Origin: Echria macrotheca
Taxonomy: Eukaryota; Ascomycota; Sordariomycetes; Sordariales; Schizotheciaceae
Direction: 5' to 3'
NCBI GenBank assembly: GCA_030411725.1
Contig: MU839829.1
Coordinates: 310,001 to 374,000 of the forward strand
Length of the DNA stretch: 64,000 nucleotides
Shown here: one piece after another, positions 43,401-54,851 of the stretch
Layout: each line of letters starts with the position of its first letter
Numbering within the stretch: position 1 is the first letter of the stretch
The notes under the pieces: model-generated
Database searches by the model: none
The model's input: the letters and a program-made list of their open reading frames with translations, nothing else
What the model was told of the DNA's origin: nothing
Translations under genes and position numbers: made by a program

Positions 43401-46117
43401 TCACGTCAACTTGGCGCTCAGCTCCAACTTCCGGCTGCTGCGCCCAACATAAACCGTCTTCGGGTAGCTGCTGACAACCCAGTCCTGGATCGCGGGATCC
43501 CAATTGCTCAGGTCCCGCCGTGTGAGACTGGCCTTGAACTGCACCGTTTTCCCCGGCTCGATATGAAGCCTGTCAAAGCCGCGGAGGACAATACGCGGGT
43601 CAGTCGGGCCACCGAGCGACACGTACAACTGCGGAATCTCGTCGCCAGCAATCCGCCCAGTGTTGGTGATGTCCGCCGTGATTGTGTACATATTCTCGTA
43701 CAACTGCGCATTGCCGCCTGGCGAGTGCTTCCCTGCCGAGCGAAGAAGCGGTTGCCCCGATCCGTCGTTGGCGCCGTGGGGGAGGAACTCGGCCGCCGTT
43801 TTCCCGAAATCCCTATCGGTAGACGCCGCTTTGAGGTCTGTACTGTTGAGATAGGAGTAGACATATAGATAGACAGGTTGGAAGTCATTAGGCAGTAGAT
43901 AACTCCCAGGGTTCCGGGACATGTTTCCGAAGGTGGGTGCCGCAGCCGTCACTCCAGAGGTTGCTTGATAGGTGCTAACATTTTCCTTCTGCACCTTCAG
44001 ATTGCCGTAGTCAAACGTGGTATAGCTGAGACCGTAGCCGAACTCGTAGATGAGCGACGAGTTGGCTTTATCAAAGTATCGGTAGTCGATAAAGTTGCCC
44101 TCGCTGAAGTCCTGCTGAGGGGCGTCTTGGCCGTTGTTGGGCTTGTACATCACATCAACGCCGTAGCTTTCGCGCGTAGCCCCCCACGAGAACGGGCTGC
44201 GGCCGGGACTGGAATCCCCGTATAGGATGTCAACAATGGAATTACCCGATTCCTGCCCCGGGAAGCCGGCCCAGATGATGGCCGTGATGTTGGGATTCGT
44301 ATACCAGTCTGTCACAATGACAGGGCCCGGTGAATGGATAACCACGATGGTATTAGAGCACCTGGCCGCGACGGTTTTGATCAGGTCGTCTCCATTTTTC
44401 CACAGCGTGAGGTTGTTGCGGTCGCCCATGTTGCCCTCGACGTTTATATAACTCTCTCCCGAGTCCGAGTTAACAAAGACAATCGCCGTGACATTATCCT
44501 GCGACACCAAGCTCTGGATCTGCGATGTGGCGTAGTTCGACAGGATGCTCTCATACCGTGTCCCGTCCCGGATGGCGCGGGCCTGAAGGGCGGCGTCAGG
44601 CGTAACGAGATATGGGAAGTTGGCGGTTCCGGACCCCCATCCAAGGGCAAGCGTCCCGGCATTGCAACCCCTGTCGCCGCATGAGTTGGGGCCGAGAGGA
44701 TTGGGACCAGCGTCCTCGCCGACAGCAACCACGAATTTTGGGTTCCGGAGAGGTAGAATGCCGTTACTATTCTTCAGCAGCACAGTCCCTTTGGCGGCTA
44801 CCTCGCGGATAAGCGTTCCATGGTTTCCACGAACATCGACATGGCCGTTAATCTGTTGGTAACCCTGCTTTGCGCGCCAATGAACAGGGCCAAAGGCGGC
44901 TTGGCTCCAGAAGCTGAAGTTGATGGGATCCTGTTTGACGGGTTGGCCGACCTTGAAGATTGCGGCCATAATGCGCATAGCCATGTCATCGACACGCCAC
45001 TCCGGGACAGTACCGTTAAGGACCGCCGCTGTGAGGTTGGCTCCCCAATAGCTACGTCCAGTATTAAAAGCCGTATCTCCGGGCATGGACATATCCAAGC
45101 CAGCGGCTGCGCTAGCAGCTCCCGTGTGTTGAGCCTGCCAGTCGCTCATGACGAAACCTTGGAATCCAAGCTCATTTTTGAGTAGGTTGTTCATGAGTTT
45201 GGAGTTCTGACAGCCGTACGAATTGTTGATCTGCTGATAGGAGCACATAACACTGCCAACGCCAGCTCGTACAGCGTCAGCAAACGGCCATAGGTACAGC
45301 TCGTGCATCGTCTTATCGTCTATGTTAGACGAGAGCGACTCGCTAATGCTGAAGCCGTAGTCTTTCGCCTCTCCTGCTACGCGGAAGTGCTCTGTATTAC
45401 GGTCAGCGCGGTCGTCAATGACAAATACGGCCGGTCAGCTCACCCTGTTCATTGCCGATGAAGTGCTTGACGCAAGCCACCACACCAGCGTCCTGGATGC
45501 CCTTGGATGACTCTGCAACACCCGCTCCCGTAAGCACAGGGTCTGGGGAGAAGCCCTCCCAGTTCCGGCCTGCCGCGGGCGCTCGACCAAGGGGTCCGGC
45601 CACAGGCCCTAGCAATACGTTGACGCCTTTTCCTTTCGCCTCCTCGCCCATGGCAAAGCCTCGCTTGTAGAATAAGGACCGACTCCATGTCGCTGCAGTA
45701 GTCTGACCGGAAGGAAACACGGAGCTGTAATCTGCCCCGCGCACGCCAACTGGAGAGTCGTGCATGCACAGGCTGCGAAGACCGAGGCGTGGAATCGCTC
45801 CGACATTGCCCACGCATTGCTCTGTCTCCCATCTGCATGTAGTGTTAGCCGCAAACGATGGGCACAGTTAGAGGCTCGCAGCCAGCTTACCCAGTGCCCG
45901 TCGTCAAGTTAACTTTCTCCAATAGCGTGAGCTGAGAAACGAAGTCCTTTGCCTTCTGGTAGGCCTCCTCCCAGCCGATTGCTTCAGGATCCATCCATGG
46001 CGAGGGATAGAAGGGGTCCGACGTCGCCAGTGCTCTTTTCTCGAGCTGCAACGGATTAGCGCACGAGACTTGCGCCTGGTTCAACAGCAGCCACAAGGCT
46101 GCGGATTTGAGGTGCAT
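43401..46117 (-). CDS. Secreted GH3 beta-glucosidase
   Basis: Three exons (46117-45891, 45832-45444, 45391-43401; introns of 58 and 52 nt) give 868 residues, the usual length for Aspergillus BGL1-type enzymes. The frame runs further 5' only from a GTG; the ATG at 46117 starts a clear signal peptide (SAALWLLLNQAQVSCANP). The GH3 N-domain shows NLTTGTGW, GPVAGPLGR and KHFIGNEQ; the nucleophile Asp lies in VMSDWQAQH near 289. The second domain and a C-terminal fibronectin-III-like domain (GDEIPQLYVSLG) are complete. It hydrolyses terminal beta-glucosyl residues, typically cellobiose. It sits beside the P450/prenyltransferase cluster, and I see no evidence that it belongs to it. Confidence 0.93.
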
Positions 46118-47339
46118 CTTGGCTGCAGACTGTGCGAAGTATCGAGTTGATGAAGCCTGCCTGGGACGAAGGTTCGGGCCAGGCACATAAAGTTGAGCGC
46201 GGGCTTGTGCGGGGAGCGATATATAGGCTGTCCCGACTCCGGCTCGTTTACCTCACTTTCCGGATCCAGGGTTCGGCTGGGTGCTGCGGTAGCAATCCAT
46301 GTCGTGGATCGAGAAACTCCGCAGCCCGCCGGCCTGATGCGGACGCGCCAAGTGCTGTCCACCCTCTGCGATGGTGCCGTCAGAAAAGGGCCGACCAGTC
46401 GGCGCGGAAAGAGACGCGGCTCGGATGGAAAGGGAGAAGCCGGGAGGATATCCGGGCATCGACAGTGGAAAGACAGTCGGCAAAATGACGGGTATTTCTA
46501 ACGTCCACGAATGGAATTTCGAACCTGTATCCACAAAGAGCCGTCGGGTTGGCCATTTTTTGGCGTGCCTGCTACCCATAGACCATGGCAATGCTTAATC
46601 AAAACATACCCGGCTGTGAAGATGCAGATGGCCAGCCCTACGTAGCCAGGGTTACAGCACCGCACTCCCAGGCTGCAGTGCGGCTCCCCGCCAGCGCCCA
46701 TCGCAGCTTGGCGATGAACCTGAGCCCTAAAGGACAGACTCCCTAACTGTGAGTGACACAAGAGGGGTGCGTACACAACTGACAGGTGTGCAAACGACGT
46801 AACAAAAGGTGGTAGATACCTAATGTAGATCGTCAATTGTGAACTTCAATGCCGTCTCGGGAGGAACTAGAACTACTCCGCTCGCGACAATCGCAAGAAC
46901 TGTCAGATCAACGTCAAGCTCAAGTATCCTGTGGGTAGCGGTTTTTGCTGGCGAGCGCGGAGTATAGGGGGTATGCGAGCTTGCCCGTTGGGGTTGAAAG
47001 ACTGAGGTAATGATACTTATTTTGTGGAAGAGGAGAAGTGAGCTTGTGGCTGGCTAAATACAGTGCCCTACCCGCCGGAGCGGCTGCCGCTTGTAGGGCC
47101 AGGAAGGAGCACCCTCGTGGGATAGCAGGAGCGCACGGACCATAACCACCTGTATTTAGCTCGGGCCAGAGGGCCGTCCTCTCTTTCACAAAACAAGCAT
47201 CCTTAGCACTGCTCTCTCACGCTGCAACTGCAAGCCGACGGAGTCTGTACTACTAAATCCGAGGACGGAACACGCGCCTAAGGTTGCAATAATTATATAC
47301 CTGCCGCATACAGATTTTTTGGAGAATAGAAAATGTTGC
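46118..47339. other. Intergenic region
   Basis: GH3 upstream region (TATATAGG element near 46210-46217) and the 3' flank of the P450. No gene supported. Confidence 0.5.
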
Positions 47340-49331
47340 TCAAAGGTCGAGTACCCGCAGCTTCACGAAACAGTTTTCAGGAAGCAAAGCAAACGCATCC
47401 ACAATCCCAAAGCTATTCTGCGCCGATGGCAATTCCAGAAACTCAAATCTCCAGAGAAGCATCGTGATAGCGATCCTCAGCTCCAAGTACGCCAGTTTCC
47501 GACCGAAGCAGCCCCTCGGTCCGGCACCAAAAGCCAGCTGGGGCCCGGCGCGCGGGTCGAACACTTCGCGGGAGCCGGAGCCGGAGCCGTCGTCGTCGTC
47601 GTCGTCGTCGGGTACAGACCGCAACCACCGGCGCGGCGCGAATTCGCCAATGTCAGCCGGATCCCACTCACCGCAGCGGCCGCTCGCCCCGCCCGCTCGC
47701 CGTGCCGTCTCGGCCCTCTGGTCCTCGCGCACGGCGAAGGCCGGCTCTTTGAAACCGGCCGCGCTGGTGATGAAAAACACGTGGGTGCCGCGCGGGATGG
47801 CATGACCCAGAATATGGGTGTCGCAGGTCGCCTGCCGGATCACGCCTGGCACGATGTGCGTGTACCGGAGCGTCTCCTCGATCACGGCTTCCAGGTAAGG
47901 GACATGCGCCGCCGTTATCTCGCGGGCTGTCGGCAGGCGGCCCTCGGCGCGCGCCGCCGCGTGCGCTGCGTACAGGTCTGCTCGCAGCCGCGACTGGCAC
48001 GGCTGGAAGCGCCCCATGAGCTTGACCCACCATGCGAGCACTGTGGCTACCGTGTCGTGCCCGCCTAGAATGTAGCCGAACAGCTGTTTATACCGACGGC
48101 CGAAACGGCATTAGAACTAACTCCTCTTGATATCCAGAAAAGTCTGCGAGGCAATGAAGTCTGACTTACCTCGTCAAAGATTTCACCCTTAAAGAAGTTG
48201 GGTTGTATTCCGTGTTTCTTCGCATATGCTTGCTCTCTCAGCAGGATCTGATCGACAGCGCACCTCAGTTTTTTCTTGCAACTCGGATCTTCTAGCCTCT
48301 TGATGCTCTGCTCGATGTTCCGCTCCGTGACGGCCCGTCGGAGCTGCAGTGCTCTTCGGGACCGGGGCGTCTGCAGATACAACCAGTGGCTCAGGTACGG
48401 AAACGGGGACTGAAAAGGGACCGAGAAACTTTGTGTCAGGTAGACCCAGGCCTCCAGCTCTGGATCTAGATCCGCATGCGAGAACAGGAATGGCTCTCCT
48501 TGCGGATCTATGCTGCCGTCTGCCGGCCGGTGCTTTTGAATGTGTGCGACCTGCTTGGCCAGTGAGGTGTGGCTTTGCGGAAAGTCGAATGTGGCGGCCA
48601 TGATGATATCAAGCGCGGCTACGTGAAGATCTTTGTCCGCGGCGAAGGGCCGCAGATCCGCCTTGCGGGCCTTGGTTGTCCAAAGATCTAGTAAGAGCGT
48701 CATCTTCCGGTGGATTTCGGGGGCTGAAACCTGTAGCACACAATTTTCCCTTCATCAGCTTATATAGAGACGAAGAGCAGCGGCACCTCTGCTCATGCTG
48801 TAATGAAAGCCTACATACCTCGTTTAGAAACGCGGGTGACATAAGATCCCTTAACAGCTCCTTGTTGTGCTTGTACCGGTGATCAGCCGATTTCATGCTT
48901 ATGTGGCTGTCTCCAACCAGACACTTGAAGCTGTCGGACGTCATGGTGCTCTTGTCGAACTCTCTTGTCCGACGCATCAGGACGTCCTGCGCTTCTCGAG
49001 CGTCGGCGACGAGCAAGAGTGGCCCCCTGAGAGGCCTGTTGAACACCTGCACTATGGGCGAATTATGTCTAGCCAGCTGCGCCTGGTACCATAATCGAAT
49101 CCCTTTGGCCTTTTTCATATCTGGGATATCACCCATGATTCGGCGTGCCGACTCCCTATTGTACGGGATGCCGGGGATTGGTCTTGGCAGGGCCGCCCAT
49201 CGTAACAGCAGCAGAAGGCTGGTTACCACCAGGAAGCCGAAGGCCGTAAATACGGCTCGCGCTGGTACTTGGTAGCCAGAGACGCCAATGTAGTCTCCAA
49301 GACGGAGATTGTGCAACTTGAAGTCCAACAT
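47340..49331 (-). CDS. Cytochrome P450 monooxygenase
   Basis: Three exons (49331-48819, 48730-48170, 48083-47340; introns of 88 and 86 nt, phase 0, GTATGT and GTAAGT donors) give 605 residues. An N-terminal membrane anchor (about 26-48) precedes a proline hinge (PRPIPGIPYN). The I-helix carries GGHDTVAT near 365-372, the K-helix ExxR is EETLR near 424, a FAPRRWL stands for the PERF region, and the haem ligand Cys is in FGAGPRGCFGRK near 549. An Asp/Gly-rich insertion (seven Asp, GSGSGS) lies between PERF and the haem loop, which is unusual. It is an ER-bound haem oxygenase needing a reductase partner; the substrate is unknown. It is divergent from the methyltransferase across 585 bp, suggesting shared control. 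Confidence 0.92.
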
Positions 49332-49916
49332 GAGACAAGGCCGGGTTCTTTGTTACTGAAGTCAAACGACGTAGAGATAGAGAAGAGGTGAGAGAGCCAA
49401 GTATGCGCCAAGAACTGGCGCCACAGCCGCAGGTTGTGCTGCAGACCTTAAGGCACGATACGGGGTGCCCCAGAACGTAGGACATAGTAAAGTGGGCGAG
49501 TTTAGCTTTGCCAAGGTTTCGATGTATGTCGCCAAATCTAGTTCGCCGAAGAAAAGTGCCGCCAATCATTCTCTAACGGTCTTTTTGCTCTAATGTGCTC
49601 AACCCCCCACGAGCTTCAACTCTCGTTTTGATTCGAGGTCCGGGCACAAATATCCGGCATGACATAAAGCCCACGATGTATCTATAGGTACACACCCGGG
49701 GTCCATTTTTTCTGCTTGATGCGGCACGGATCGTTTGCTTTGAAGAATATTCGAGTCCTCGAGATAGGAATTGTATTATGGAAGCTTTATTTCCCAGTCA
49801 ACACCAGTTATCTGTGGTTTCCCAAATTTCCTTCTTTTCTGCCAAGACTCGAAGGCCCAGCCATATTTATCTCTTCTCTTACTTGCTTACTTTCTTGCCA
49901 GGTAGTTTGCGGCAGA
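49332..49916. promoter_or_regulatory. Divergent promoter region, P450 / methyltransferase
   Basis: The 585 bp between the P450 start (minus strand) and the methyltransferase start (plus strand) must hold both promoters. The methyltransferase leader is pyrimidine-rich at 49820-49905. Such head-to-head pairs are common in fungal biosynthetic clusters. No specific activator site is claimed. Confidence 0.5.
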
Positions 49917-50684
49917 ATGCCTAGCTCTGAGCAAGCCAGGAAAGACTATGACAACTCGGCTGCCGTATATGGGGAATACGGCGCGCTTCCTTCTGGCCAG
50001 CTCGAGTCGGAACTGATCAAGCTAGCGCTAGGCGACTGCACCGACTTAACCATCCTAGATCTTGGGGGCGGTACGGGCGTTCACGCCTTTGAAGCTCTCG
50101 ACTTGGGAGCGGTTGCAGTGGATCTTGTCGACATCTCGCCTGGGATGCTCGAGAAGGCGCGTCGTTCCGAGGCACTTGTCGGTCGCGAGGACAAGATCCG
50201 CTTCTTCGAGGCGGATGTATCGAAGCCTCTTTCGCATCTTCCGCTCCGCGAAGGCGGCTACGACGTGGTTATGGGGAATTGGGTCTTCAGCTTCGCCGAC
50301 TCGATGGACGTGCTCGAAGGCGTGTTTCACAACATAGTCGACAACCTCAAGACGGGCGGCCGCTTCATCTGTGTGCGGGACGCGGACCCTGCCAGTCCGG
50401 TGCTGCAGACGGGCAAGTACGGCGGCTCATGCAAGTGGCTGAAGGAGATACCCGGCGGCTACAGTTATCTGTGTGTTCTTCATACGACGCCGCCGATCGA
50501 GTTCGAGGGAGCTGCGCTCGAAGTTATATATTCGGGCTCGACAAAGATATATGAGCAATTCGGCCTAACCGATATTAGAGTCTTGCCGTATGAGGCTGCT
50601 GCTGTGGTAAAAGAAAACCCCGAGTTTTGGCAATCATTTCTAGAGCGACCTTGCCTGGCGGTTATGACGGCAATTAAAAGTTAG
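49917..50684 (+). CDS. SAM-dependent methyltransferase (class I)
   Basis: Intronless, 255 residues from the ATG at 49917. The frame is open further 5' to 49716, but that segment reads like leader and is hydrophobic without a clear role. The Rossmann motif I LDLGGGTGVH is near 46-55, an acidic motif follows at VDLVDISPGM, and post-I segments FFEADVSK and YDVVMGNWVF come next. This is a complete small class I methyltransferase of the UbiE/ubiquinone-type fold that transfers a methyl from S-adenosylmethionine. Its acceptor (O, N or C) cannot be read. Position between the P450 and the prenyltransferase suggests it decorates the cluster product. Confidence 0.88.
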   Translation: MPSSEQARKDYDNSAAVYGEYGALPSGQLESELIKLALGDCTDLTILDLGGGTGVHAFEALDLGAVAVDLVDISPGMLEKARRSEALVGREDKIRFFEADVSKPLSHLPLREGGYDVVMGNWVFSFADSMDVLEGVFHNIVDNLKTGGRFICVRDADPASPVLQTGKYGGSCKWLKEIPGGYSYLCVLHTTPPIEFEGAALEVIYSGSTKIYEQFGLTDIRVLPYEAAAVVKENPEFWQSFLERPCLAVMTAIKS

Positions 50685-51166
50685 AAATGTGTATTGGCAG
50701 ATTGCATACGTATATAGGATACTCTGCTCTCGGGTGCTCTGCAAGGCCCGGAAAGTCTGGGAGTTAGGGTGAGATATCGATTTGCATCATTCGTCTCCGG
50801 TGCGTCTCTAGCCAGTCTACGACATGATGCAGACTAGAAGCTCAGATGGTACTAGTAATTTACAAGCATATATAGCTCTCACATCGCCTCAAGTAAATAG
50901 GCACCACTCTATCTCTTCATTCCACAAAAGCCACCGCGTCAACCTTCATGATTTGCCCACTTTTTCTCCCATAGGTTGTCGTATCCTTCCCAGTGATCCT
51001 GCTTTAGCTGTACCCCCAAGATCTTGGTTGAGTAGTACATTGTCATGTAACATCCTGTCCTCTGCGTGTACGTGAAGGACACAAATGTGTGCGTCCCATT
51101 TGTCCCTTTTATGTCGTGGTTTGGACTAGAAGCGTGTCAGCACCCACCCACCCAGGCCTCTCTTAT
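50685..51166. other. Intergenic region
   Basis: Convergent 3' flanks of the methyltransferase and the prenyltransferase. No gene. Confidence 0.5.
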
Positions 51167-52348
51167 TCAGGGTTGAACTTGCAAGGCAGTTTCTAGAGTT
51201 TGTTGGTATGCCTCGGCAAATTCTCCATGTCCACGTGTCCGGAACCAAGTAGATAGTGATTGACAGAGTTGAGCGTCTGTACCTCCTATCTTCCTTACCG
51301 GGATGTGAATCTTGATCTCGGGTACCTCTTGTCCTGCCCTCATTTCTATGGCGAAGCCACAGTATGAGCCGTTTGGAAGCACCTCGGTGTGTTCCATGTC
51401 TCTTTTATCTTCGAGACGAAAGAGAATCGGCCAGAGCTCGCTCAGAGCTTTTAGGCCAGTTTCAACGGTCTGTCCCGAGAGTTGACTTCCGAGTGTGTAT
51501 GTTTCTTTGGCCTGGGCAAGCGTAGTGACAGTTGTTCGGAGGTAGATTTTGATGCGCGAGTTCGGCGAGTCAACGCAGTCTATTGCTACCATTTCCACAA
51601 CGGGCCCCTTGTTAGGCGGAAAAGTCTTGATGTACCTGTCCAGAATCGCAACGGACGCGTCGTATGAGCTGTCCTTTTTGCCACAGCGTCGAACAGCGTC
51701 GAAAACAAGGGAATTGGTTGGGATACCCGTCTGAAGCCACTTGAGGATCGGCATGAAATAGACTTTGGCCATCGAACTGGATCCTTGTTCAAGATCGAAG
51801 GCAAGCCACGCTTGAGAAAGAGGGGTTCCCGGCGGAATCTTGGGGATAATAGCCTCCGCCTCTTTTCTCGAAAGAAAGAATTCGCCCGCAAATTTCTCAA
51901 ACTGGTAGAGATCGAGGCTTGGAACTTCGCTTGCCATCCGTGAGAGCAAAGACCTGGTCTCCTCCTGATTAAAGGGGTCGAGAGCCGTGCCGGCCTGATA
52001 CCCAGTTGCTTCCATGGTAAAGCGGACAGTCTGGGTCGGACTCGATTCTTTCCAGTTGATGCTCAACTCGCACGCCGACCCGTCGTAGACAGGACATGGC
52101 TGAAACAGGGGTTTCAAGCCAAGTCTTGGACGTGGACCGAAAGCCGGTGCTATGAAGCTACGGTACCAGCGGAGATAGTTGAGCTGGTCTTCCCTCGTGT
52201 ACTGGCAGCTTTCTAGGAGGTGAGACAAGGATGGTGCTGTAGCTAGCCACCAGAACTCCTCGTCTTCACTCGAGAAGGCGGCATCCTGAAGCACCGAATC
52301 GTAGGTTGATATTGCTTGATGGTCTTGGTTCTGCATCTCCTGGGCCAT
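51167..52348 (-). CDS. Aromatic prenyltransferase (DMATS-type, ABBA fold)
   Basis: 393 residues from the ATG at 52348. The frame stays open to 52543, but that part has no family signal. Family landmarks in order: FWWLATAPSLSHLLESC, then YLRWYRSFIAPAFGPRP (the conserved W-Y-F-x-x-x-x-x-LGP-type block), CELSINWKE, VRFTMEATG, KVYFMPILK, and RIKIYLRT. The Lys/Tyr/Arg residues in the last two bind the prenyl diphosphate in DMATS enzymes such as FgaPT2. These enzymes move a dimethylallyl (or longer) group onto an aromatic acceptor, classically an indole, without Mg-binding DDxxD motifs. No NRPS is nearby, so free tryptophan, a tryptophan-like amino acid, a diketopiperazine or a phenol made elsewhere could be the acceptor. 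Length is slightly shorter than the 430-470 of many fungal members. Confidence 0.87.
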   Translation of the reverse strand: MAQEMQNQDHQAISTYDSVLQDAAFSSEDEEFWWLATAPSLSHLLESCQYTREDQLNYLRWYRSFIAPAFGPRPRLGLKPLFQPCPVYDGSACELSINWKESSPTQTVRFTMEATGYQAGTALDPFNQEETRSLLSRMASEVPSLDLYQFEKFAGEFFLSRKEAEAIIPKIPPGTPLSQAWLAFDLEQGSSSMAKVYFMPILKWLQTGIPTNSLVFDAVRRCGKKDSSYDASVAILDRYIKTFPPNKGPVVEMVAIDCVDSPNSRIKIYLRTTVTTLAQAKETYTLGSQLSGQTVETGLKALSELWPILFRLEDKRDMEHTEVLPNGSYCGFAIEMRAGQEVPEIKIHIPVRKIGGTDAQLCQSLSTWFRTRGHGEFAEAYQQTLETALQVQP

Positions 52349-53119
52349 AACGATGGATACTTTGGTATTGATGGGGTTTTTGTTGAATGTCGTTGGACGT
52401 TCGACTTGTTTTCCACCTAGAAATGTAGATAGGTAGCAGTCTTCTCGTCCGAGTCGTATCCAGCTACCTTCATCGCCGGTGCGAATGGTGAGAGCTGCAC
52501 CACCAGGGTGCCTATAGCGTGAGGCTAGCCATACGCCCCTCACCTCACAGCTAGCACCCCACGCTCAAGCAGCCGAGTCACAAGCGCCCGGATTCCCAAA
52601 AGAAGCCTTGTCGTCCCGCAGTGTCACGCCGCCGCAAAACTTGCTCAAACCGACGCTCAGGCTTGTCTTTCACAACCATTTCAACCGGCTCACGCGGAAC
52701 AGAGGCCTGCATATGCAAGCCTTGGAAAGGCCTGGAGATCCTATTGGCTTTTTTCAACTTTGAGATGACAAGAGCTGCATATCTGCATCTAGGTATTGTA
52801 CGTACCTAATCCTCACCAGGCCGGCAGCGCGACGTCCCGTCCCGGGTATGGGCGCGGGTATTTTGTGGGGGAGCCGCCAAAGTGGCTGAACAATAACCTC
52901 ACAGGAGATCCGGGAGAGGAGATGAGCAACTTCTTGCAGACACGACCTCAAGAAAAAGCGTAGCTAGATTCACTATTCCGTCGTCCACCTGCTATCGGAT
53001 GCATGCATGACCTTAAGGATCTCCTGCACCTCATGCCCCTCATCCACCCACCGCAGGGAGCTCGATCCATGCGTTACACTCATCAGACGCCAGCCACTTT
53101 TCTTTCTGCACCAGAAGAC
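52349..53119. other. Intergenic region
   Basis: Prenyltransferase upstream region, including the open but featureless 52349-52543 extension, and the 3' flank of the AsaB-like gene. No gene supported. Confidence 0.45.
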
Positions 53120-54112
53120 TCAGTAGAACACGAATGCCCGAACCTCTATGCTCTGCCGGGGGATTCCCGACCCTGCATCTCCCAGATCAAAAGAACAGTG
53201 CGGCACAGCGAGGCTCTGCCCCTTCTCCGAGTCGAACGCATTGAAGATGACCACCTCGGATGCCAACTGATCAGGGACATAGAACCATCTGTGGTTCTGG
53301 TTGTGGTATACCTGATACACCTCGTTTGCCACGGTGGGGAAGACCTCGTCGACGGCGAAGAGATCTTTCTCCCGGTCCACCGACTTCGGGTCAAGGTATG
53401 CCATGGGGAAATCTCTGCATGGACCCTCCAGCGGTTTCCAAATGCTGTTCACTTCAGAGTTAGCTTCGAGAACACTTATTAGGGTCGAGATATGAAAAGC
53501 CGAGAGAAGAAGAAATGGCTAGTGTGTTCTCACTTGATGACTTGATATCGTCGACTGAGCATCGCGTCTTTTTCGTCCCCGAAATAGCGATCAACTCGGG
53601 AATCGAGCTCCCCTGTCGTGTAATCTGTTTTCTGAGTATTAGATGTCTTGTGCAAAGCGTGTTCGGGGTGTACCCGGATACCCACCGATATGTGCTGATA
53701 GAGAGGGCTGGTGGGCGTCCTCATTCTCCTCTCCATCCTGTCTCTTGGGAAAGGACGGAGCTCGCTTCCTGAGCATCCAGTCGAAAATTGTCAAGTCCTG
53801 GGCCCCGAGGGCCTTGCACACGCATTTGTGCAGCTCCGGGAGATAGACTCGCTCGATCCAGTCGTCGTCGTCAAAGTCGGCTGGCTTCATTTGGCTGCTG
53901 TCAATCGATGCTATCTTGATGCCGTGCTCTTCATACGCGAGATCTGCCGTTCTCAGGTTGTGGACCTTGATTCCGGGAACAGGTTCAATCTCGAAGTTGT
54001 TCTGGGGAAAGTCCTTGGGGGCCGCATAGTGGAGAATGTACGGCTTCTCATTGGTGTCTCTCTCGTTGTCTCTTCGAACATATCGAATCGTTGCGATGGT
54101 GCTGTCCGACAT
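53120..54112 (-). CDS. AsaB/CmcJ/GA4-desaturase-like oxidase
   Basis: Three exons (54112-53686, 53624-53534, 53444-53120; introns of 61 and 89 nt) give 280 residues in one frame. The first two codons of the upstream open frame belong to a TTG, so the start is ATG 54112. Landmarks: a TIRYVRR N-terminus, VHNLRTADL, a His-x-Asp (AHIDY) restored across intron 1, an IWKPL block across intron 2, then NQNHRWFYVPDQ and SIEVRAFVFY at the end. This order matches the fungal family that includes AsaB, gibberellin GA4 desaturase and NvfI, non-haem iron oxygenases or isomerases acting late in natural-product pathways (family knowledge). The two-metal ligand assignment here is by analogy only. It is cytosolic by appearance (no signal peptide). 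Confidence 0.85.
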
Positions 54113-54851
54113 AGCTTTGAACAAGTGAACCGGTTTTCACCCACTTGGAGAGAATAGAAACTCAGGATGATCAATGAACAGGGAGCATGAGCTTCAGAAT
54201 GGATTCCGGGTACTGGGCGGGAGGGGGGTTCCGGATCGAAAGCCGGGAGATATCTCGTGCTGATTTGTGCTCGGATGGCGTGCTAGCCTGGCCTACAAGG
54301 TGTCCAAAGCTGCGTCTCTAAAGTAGGGTCAACGTGGCATGCATAGACACCCACAAGAATGCCAAACCTGCGGGTGGTCAATAACGTGGGAGGGAGAGGG
54401 TGTCATTCGTTTTGCGCTTCGCATCCTGAGCACGTTTGAGGCATTTGCATGTGCGGATCGGCAGTGGGGGACATATCTGTCGTGACTAAATCTCATTATC
54501 CAGATCCTAATATTGATGAAGTAGTAGGGTGTGGGATATGCAATAGCCTCGGTCCTGGGAAATCCAGACAGATGCCGTACTCCTCAGCTGGCATTGGGAT
54601 GCATCTGCGCAGTCAGCGACGGGCCTCCTGCGTGTCTTGCGTGTCTTGCGTGTCTGATGATCAAATCCAGCACTGAATAGAGCAAGAAACTAATGCCGTA
54701 AAATTGATGTTCGTGAGTATATGAGGAGGCCCGGCCCTCCTGACTGCTATGGTATGATCTCCATCTCTTTCAATAATCACAGCCTTCTTGACCATAATCC
54801 AATACAAGCTCACAACTTACAAACCTCGCTTCACCAAGCCCAACCTTCAAA
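54113..54851. other. Intergenic region
   Basis: Divergent space between the AsaB-like gene and the small gene at 54852. A short tandem of a TGCGTGTCT unit occurs at about 54630-54656, and a TATATGAGG-like element near 54717. No gene. Confidence 0.5.

Noticed and set aside
43401..46117. GH3 beta-glucosidase as a member of the prenyltransferase cluster
   Set aside because: It is a complete secreted biomass enzyme separated by 1.2 kb, and no glycosyltransferase partner is present; adjacency alone is not enough.
49716..49916. 67 extra N-terminal residues on the methyltransferase
   Set aside because: The ATG at 49917 gives a normal-length enzyme; the upstream part is in a pyrimidine-rich leader and would add a hydrophobic stretch atypical for the family.
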